From an uncultured Paracoccaceae bacterium (lineage in GTDB: Bacteria > Pseudomonadota > Alphaproteobacteria > Rhodobacterales > Rhodobacteraceae): a stretch of DNA of 64,000 nucleotides. The first letter of the stretch is position 1. Every line of letters starts with the position of its first letter. The stretch spans positions 186,001 through 250,000 of the forward strand of contig CANMKB010000001.1 of NCBI GenBank assembly GCA_947498415.1. Direction: 5' to 3'. The notes below the pieces were generated by a model. That model was not told the origin of the DNA. It made no database searches and was given only the letters and a program-made list of their open reading frames with translations. Positions 63,381 through 64,000 of the stretch are shown in pieces. The position numbers and the translations under genes were made by a program.

Positions 63381-64000
63381 TTAGTGTGATGGATGCAATG
63401 CGTCGCGAAGATAAACGCATGTGAGGATCGCGAAAACGTACGCCTGGATAAAGGCAACCAGAACCTCGAGTGCATAAAGTGCGGTGATGCCCAAGATAGA
63501 CAGCGGGGTCACGATGGCACCAACAGCTGTTGGGATTTCGTTAACAACCAGCGCCGCCGCAAAGGCTGCGAAAACTTTGATAACCGCGTGACCCGCCATA
63601 ACGTTACCGGCCAGACGAATAGAGTGGCTGACTGGGCGCACGAAGTAAGAGATGATCTCGATAACCGCTAGAACCGGGCGCAGTGCCAAAGGCGCTGAGG
63701 AAACCCAGAAGAGTGCCAAGAACTTTGCACCGTTCTTCACAAAACCAACGGCTGTCACAGTGACAAACACCAGCAGAGCAAGAACAACGGTTACAGCGAA
63801 ATGCGAAGTGGTTGTGAACGCCATTGGGATCAGACCCAAGAAGTTCGCAAATACGATGAACATGAACAGTGTCATGATGTATGGGAAGAACTTCACGGCG
63901 TCTTTGCCCGCGACGTCTTCAACCATTTTGTAGATGAAACCATATGCCAGTTCCGCGATGGATTGAGCGCGGCTTGGGATCACGGCACGGCGGGAAGAGC
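63381..64000 (-). CDS. atpB: F0F1 ATP synthase subunit A (5' end beyond window)
   Basis: About 206 codons are visible; the gene enters at the right edge and its N-terminus lies outside the window. The visible part has [42 protein letters not shown], and the essential Arg in [19 protein letters not shown], which drives proton transfer with the c-ring. The C-terminus is [17 protein letters not shown]. An in-frame GTG at 63983 is not the true start because the frame remains family-like upstream. Confidence 0.93.
   Translation of the reverse strand, partial: SSRRAVIPSRAQSIAELAYGFIYKMVEDVAGKDAVKFFPYIMTLFMFIVFANFLGLIPMAFTTTSHFAVTVVLALLVFVTVTAVGFVKNGAKFLALFWVSSAPLALRPVLAVIEIISYFVRPVSHSIRLAGNVMAGHAVIKVFAAFAAALVVNEIPTAVGAIVTPLSILGITALYALEVLVAFIQAYVFAILTCVYLRDALHPSH

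Noticed and set aside
1..64000. CRISPR array, tRNA, rRNA or intact insertion sequence
   Set aside because: No regular repeat-spacer pattern, no tRNA-like cloverleaf, no rRNA sequence and no transposase were recognised by eye. A tRNAscan and an IS search would settle it.

Overview
The window looks like a chromosomal segment of a marine alphaproteobacterium of the Rhodobacterales (Roseobacter group). Three things point there: the rpoZ-rsh-DUF2062-pdxJ-acpS-lepB-rnc-era-DUF1491-recO block, separate b and b' subunits in the F0 ATP synthase operon, and a probable methylsuccinyl-CoA dehydrogenase of the ethylmalonyl-CoA pathway. Amino-acid and tripartite (TctABC) transporters, typical of roseobacters, are abundant. 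No rRNA, tRNA, CRISPR array or intact insertion sequence was found.

0-8.75 kb: a tight plus-strand operon. It encodes an enolase-superfamily protein, an AapJQMP-like amino-acid ABC transporter, an ornithine cyclodeaminase/mu-crystallin enzyme, a second ATPase, a class IV aminotransferase and ProC. It appears to import and rework an amino or imino acid that the sequence does not name. Two of its enzymes lack residues that are normally conserved. 8.75-9.5 kb is gene-free and holds a decayed tyrosine integrase tail. 9.5-11.7 kb is a second amino-acid transporter (binding protein and two permeases) with no ATPase of its own.

11.7-21.3 kb: intergenic debris, a glutathionyl-hydroquinone reductase-like protein, a TauE/SafE exporter, and a four-gene operon of unknown role (Tat-exported FAD oxidase, membrane protein, 'YPEW' membrane-anchored protein, small exported protein). 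Next come a rhodanese and a persulfide-dioxygenase-like MBL protein whose promoter carries an ATTC-N8-GAAT sequence, then galE and galU.

21.5-28.9 kb: a divergent catabolic locus. A dehydrogenase, a Gfo/Idh/MocA oxidoreductase and a GntR regulator run left; tctCBA, a small monooxygenase-fold protein and a lactonase-like MBL protein run right. 29-33.2 kb holds a winged-helix protein, a MASE1-like membrane protein, the probable mcd gene, a TetR gene with two operator-like sites, and a META-domain lipoprotein.

33.2-48.9 kb: core housekeeping genes (recO to rpoZ, folK, NYN-domain protein, ispH, rnhA, a TRIC-like channel, a glycosyltransferase, fmt and two def-family genes). One def paralogue looks catalytically dead. 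49-64 kb: a PatB-like C-S lyase, a second glutathionyl-hydroquinone reductase-like protein, cobC-cbiB, a lytic transglycosylase, smc, a GNAT acetyltransferase, an aminotransferase divergent from a GntR regulator, and the atp F0 operon (atpB cut by the window end). atpE sits between two hairpins that share a 12-base arm.

All identifications come from reading protein motifs and gene order. No database search was run.
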